A DNA stretch of 64,000 nt from Kuschelorhynchus macadamiae (Eukaryota > Arthropoda > Insecta > Coleoptera > Curculionidae), in contig JAUTXW010002458.1 in NCBI GenBank assembly GCA_030620095.1, positions 302,001 through 366,000 of the forward strand, read 5' to 3'. The notes under the pieces were generated by a model. The model worked only from the letters and a program-made list of their open reading frames with translations, did no database searches and was not told the DNA's origin. This document shows, piece after piece, positions 60,283 to 64,000 of the stretch (the first letter of the stretch is position 1; every line of letters begins with the position of its first letter). A program made the position numbers and the translations under genes.

Positions 60283-61855
60283 CTAATTAAACTTTATTTT
60301 TTCCGTTTGAGGTGTTCTATCTTCTCTCTTCAAAAACCAACGGCAGTCACTCATCATGGCTGGATCCCATCGTCCTTGGTACCGAATTTCCATGGTTCTG
60401 ATATCTTGGTGAAACCTTTTACCCTGGTCGTCACTAACAGCTCCCAAATTTTTAGGAAAAAATGACAGATGGGAATGGAGGAAGTGAATTTTTAATGACA
60501 TTCTTGCACCAAACGCTTTATAGGCATCTAAAAGTTCATTAACTAATTGTTCATAATTTTCATCCATATTTTTGCCTAAAAATCGTCTTACTACATTAAC
60601 AAATGAATTCCATGCTTTGAGTTCCTGCCTGGTAAGCTTTTCCGTAAAATTGACATCGTCTAGCAATTTTCTGATTTGTGGCCCAGTAAAAATGCCTTCT
60701 TTTAATCTGGCATCACTTAACTGGGGAAAGACTTGTCTTAGGTAATTAATTCCATCACCATCTTTATTCAAAGCCTTCACAAAGTATTTCATCAGTCCAA
60801 GTTTAATGTGAAGGGGAGGCAAAAGGACATTTTTGGGATCAACAAGAGGTATAAATTTAACATTTTGAGATCCCGGTTGAAATTCGCTTCTTTCTGGACA
60901 AATTTTTGTTACATAATGCTGATTTATTGCACGATTGTCTTATAAACAAAGAAAACAGCATAATTTTGTAAATCCCCCCTGAAGTCTCACTAAAATGACT
61001 ATAACTTTTAATTCCCCACATATCTGCCATTTATACCTATTGTAGTTTATTTTATCCAAAATCGTGCTCATATTTTCATAATTTTCTTTAATTTCAACTA
61101 AATGTGCAACTGGTATAGAGGGTTTTAAATTTCCATTATGCAATAACATGGCCTTTAAGCTATATTTAGCTGAGTCTATGAATAAGCGCCACTCACGGGG
61201 AGAATGTTCAATATCAAGTTCTTGCATTGAACGGGTTCCGTTCCTTAAGACGGGAACCCAGAAGTTCTGACTGTTGCTTGGATAACCCCAAATCACGTAC
61301 TAAATAATTTAATTCACTTTGAACAATCAAATGTGGCTCGCCGGAACTGGAACCTGTGGTAAAAGTGGGATCGGTGCACTGTTCTTCTGAGCTGCCTGAT
61401 GATGCGTTATCTCCATTATCTCCCAAATCAATAGCTTGCCAATTTAAAGGCGCAATTGGCACTGGCAAATTTGCATTATGAGGAATAGGTCGTATGGCCG
61501 ATTGCAAATTTGGATATTCTATATTGTGCTTTCCCTTTTTGGAATAACCTTTAGTCTTTGTCAAGCAAAAATAACAATCGTCAGAACGATTGGTGGGTTC
61601 TCGCCATACCATTGGAACTGCAAAAGGCATACTTTTTCTCTTTCCCTTCATCCACTGCACCAATGATACACTACAACTAACACCGCACACATGGGGAGCC
61701 CACCGCTCCCCAATTAACACACGAAAATATTTAAAGTAGGCTTTTTTTACATTTTCGGAAAATGGCCTGGCTTGTGATTACACCAGAAATTCTCCACAAA
61801 TATAACAAAATTTGTCAGGAGAAATTTTGCAACTTCGGCGCGTTTGACTCGACAT
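60283..61855 (-). pseudogene. multi-copy arthropod protein of unknown function, lightly damaged
   Basis: ATG at 61855: MSSQTRRSCKISPDKFCYIC then GEFLV, one stop (about 61780), SQARPFSENVKKAYFKYF, GERWAPHVCGVSC, RKSMPFAVPMVWREPTNRSD and NLQSAIRPIPHNANLPVP. A frame change and apparent deletion near 61225 lead to SPREWRLFIDSAKYSLKAML and YENMSTILDKINYNRYKWQI, then FTKLCCFLCL with a stop (about 60940). It continues VLLPPLHIKLGLMKYF, EGIFTGPQIRKLLDD, MSLKIHFLHSHLSFFPKNLG, DQGKRFHQDIRTMEIRYQGR and a stop at 60283. The head has zinc-ribbon-like Cys pairs (CYIC, HVCGVSC, CYFC). I know this as a family repeated in many arthropod genomes with no assigned function; association with a mobile element is likely. 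No terminal repeats were found. Confidence 0.7.
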
Positions 61856-62550
61856 TCTCGTCTTCACATACACTTGCTTATCGATATACAGAGAACCACT
61901 CAATTCGAAACTCCACAGAAGAGTGATGTTTAACGTTTATTATATGTCTAAAGTTGTAAACAACCCAGTCTAGGCAATTTTTCCGTTGTAAAATGGACCC
62001 ATTTTAGCCGCCCCACAATAAAATTGTTTACCAGCCAATATAAAAGGTTCAAATTAGGGTGTTAAAAAATGGTACGTATTAGGGCTTTCCGAATATTTTT
62101 TTTTATTATTGAGAGGGTATTTCCAATGCGAAATAATGAGCTGGCCTGTGTTAGAAAAATCTTGTCGGCCAGTGAATTTCTTTGTAGAAAAATAAAACTG
62201 TTTTACATTGTTTATATTTTTGAAATTTAAGTACTGATTTCTAAGTCTCATTATAGAATTAATTGGTTATACATTGGTTATGCATCGTCAAATGCATATA
62301 GTATGCGTTTTTTCCTGAATTAGTGAACCCTTTATGTCAAAAGTTTCTTATTTTGGGATCTGATTATACTAGATTATACTGATGGTCAGCTAAAACTCCT
62401 TTGATATATATTAGTTAAAAATTAAATGTGTCATTCAAGGCACAGTTTCCCTACTTGAAGCCAAAGGCCACTCATCATCTGTAAGGGATGAGATTTAATT
62501 GAGACTAATTAAGGTACGCCATACTTCAATATTGCCGCATTACAGAAAGT
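61856..62550. other. upstream flank, no gene recognised
   Basis: AT-rich. Nothing beyond the possible promoter side of the gene at 60283-61855. Confidence 0.3.
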
Positions 62551-62554
62551 TAAC

Positions 62555-63435
62555 TACCATAAATTTATACGTTCGCCCACATTCGCCTACTACGGATAAA
62601 CCGCAAAGGATAAGTTAGTACATATTTGTCATTTTCACATCATAATGAAGTGATCATTAAGGTCCTATAGAACTGGTTCTCTGTTGAGCTAATAAACAAA
62701 TGAATAAATAAGTACCTATTTATTAAATTCAGCTACCATTGCTTTTGTTCCTATAAGTGTGAATACTTAGGAAAAGCCATCAATTATTAAAAACCGTTAA
62801 GTCTAATAAAGAGAATACCAAAAATGTAATTATATTTACACATCTGCCCACATCCGCCTACTATACATAAACCGCAAAAGATGAATTACTACGTATTTGT
62901 CATTAGCAAACCAAAATGGGGGGATTAAAACAGCTCTATATTAACTTAAAAGCAAATAGCTGTATTATGACCGAAAATTAAAAAAAAATTTTATATTTTT
63001 TTTTATTTTTTATTTGTTTATATAAAAAGTATTGAATAGAAGTATTTTAACAGTTTGTTTTTAAACTGTGAAATATTTCTTTTTAGAAATATTTATAATC
63101 AACAGCAAGAGTTATGTTACGAGCGGGTATTTCTCTAACCAATTGCACTATCACTGATAAGCAATTCGTTAGAACTTGTACATATTTACACCCACCAGTA
63201 TCATAGCCATTGTTGATCCTGCCAAATATTATAACCTTATGGCGCGGCGTTCCTGCCTGAACGTCAAATCTGACATCGCTATTAGGTACCGTCCATATTA
63301 GTAAATTTATAATTTTACGTTATGCCCGTATGAGCCAAATTTTTAATAGTATTGATTGAAAGTATTTTATCTGTTTGTTTTTAAACTGTAAAATATTTTT
63401 TAGTAATATTTGTAGTCAACAGCAAAAGTTAACAT
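62555..63435. repeat. two interleaved direct-repeat pairs
   Basis: Pair 1: GCCCACATTCGCCTACTACG with ATAAACCGCAAAGGATAAGT and TATTTGTCATT, at about 62575 and again at about 62848. Pair 2: AAGTATTTTAACAGTTTGTT with TTTAAACTGTGAAATATTT and TCAACAGCAAGAGTTA, at about 63038 and about 63360. Spacings of roughly 272 and 322 bp suggest a decayed tandem array. Confidence 0.7.
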
Positions 63436-63689
63436 ATCTTTCCGTGAACAGGTAGAAAGATACATGGTACCAAATGAATGTACTAAAACTTTTCACATGT
63501 AACAAAAACAAAATAAAAGTTGACGAACACCAAATCACATTTTTAAAAAAATTTGTTTAAATTAATTGCTTAAAAAGCAGCCATCGTTCATGTAAGCATG
63601 ATTAAACAGAGAAATGGGAGAATCTTTAACAAAATGCAAAAAGAAAATTGACAGTCGACGGGGTTGCCAGATTTATATAGAATTAAAAC

Positions 63690-64000
63690 AATTGCAACTG
63701 TAAAGAAAAAATGTATGAGTATACTAAAATCCTTGTGTATAATAAATGAATGACTAAAAACTATATTAAATAAGAAGTTACTATTAACGGTTTATTTATC
63801 CTTCGTCGAATCGGTATTGAGTTATTGCATTGTGGTATGCGGAGGTTACCATGACAATGCTCTCTCTGTTCTCAAAACATGTCAAAAATAAAATTATTAA
63901 AATAATGTTTAATAAAGAAAATTACTCTACAAAGAAATAGAAATACTTAATATTCGGAGCTTATTTATTTATAACTCATTAATTTAATTTCCAAAAATTA
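63690..64000 (+). pseudogene. LINE reverse transcriptase C-terminal fragment running off the window
   Basis: LNKKLLLTVYLSFVESVLSY then CIVVCGGYHDNALSVLKTCQ. After a one-base shift at an A-run near 63887, IIKIMFNKENYSTKK, and in a further frame EIEILNIRSLFIYNSL. This is the W-G-G region after the RT palm in R1/Jockey/CR1-type LINEs (VWGG appears as VCGG). It continues beyond 64000. Confidence 0.75.

Overview
This is a nuclear window from an AT-rich, repeat-dense arthropod genome, most likely an insect. The insect call rests on the kinds of elements present: GIY-YIG-bearing Penelope-like retroelements, mariner-like elements with a DUF4817-type head, Jockey-like LINEs, a ZMYM1-like hAT, an insect-type tyrosine recombinase, and short AT-rich introns with GT..AG borders. 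I see no bacterial-style operons, no rRNA or tRNA gene and no CRISPR. Almost every long open frame belongs to a transposable element, and nearly all are broken. Only two short candidate host exons stand out: a 3' terminal exon at 13946-14133 (+) and another at 43472-43575 (-).

Layout. 1-2.6 kb: a decayed mariner joined to an inverted scrap of a second transposase, then a degenerate array of GCCATTTTGT-type subunits. 3.1-11 kb: a Penelope-like element (PLE) cluster. It holds one intact 740-residue reverse transcriptase/GIY-YIG ORF (6186-8408, -) inside a very recent 3.7 kb tandem duplication, mixed with fragments of a second PLE lineage and four (TA)n tracts, one about 500 bp long. 11.37-13.88 kb: a 2.5 kb DNA transposon with inverted ends, many subterminal repeats and a five-exon transposase-like gene that lacks its C-terminal half. 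16.4-19.8 kb: a palindromic PLE fragment flanked by a 13 bp direct repeat. A mariner-like element with 0.6 kb inverted arms has inserted in one arm, and the other arm keeps the empty TA site.

22.7-24 kb: a fifth mariner-like relic. 25.6-27.4 and 33.0-34.5 kb: more of the GCCATTTTGT array. 27.7-31.2 kb: a ZMYM1-like hAT. 32.2-33.0 kb: a tandem repeat of about 220 bp carrying hammerhead-like cores. 36.7-37.3 kb: an LTR-like stretch and a LINE scrap. 37.46-42.85 kb: two nested mariner-like elements with long inverted arms. 44.0-46.8 kb: a tyrosine recombinase split by insertions, next to short palindromes. 47.1-48.9 kb: an IS630-like transposase abutting an opposing PIN-like protein relic. 50.08-53.04 kb: another mariner-like element, with arms of about 1 kb. 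53.6-57.1 kb: a Jockey-like LINE. 58.3-58.9 and 63.7-64 kb: LINE fragments on opposite strands. 60.3-61.9 kb: a multi-copy arthropod protein of unknown function, lightly damaged.

The common theme is inverted duplication. Four mariner-like elements have arms of 0.43-1 kb, and in three of them the arms include part of the transposase frame. In at least two, each arm is itself bounded by inward copies of the CAGGGTGTCC terminus, so the arms look like small elements. The PLE remnants share a CUGANGA-N-stem-GAAA pattern whose stem sequence differs between families while pairing is kept. All identities are from reading motifs by eye; no searches were run.
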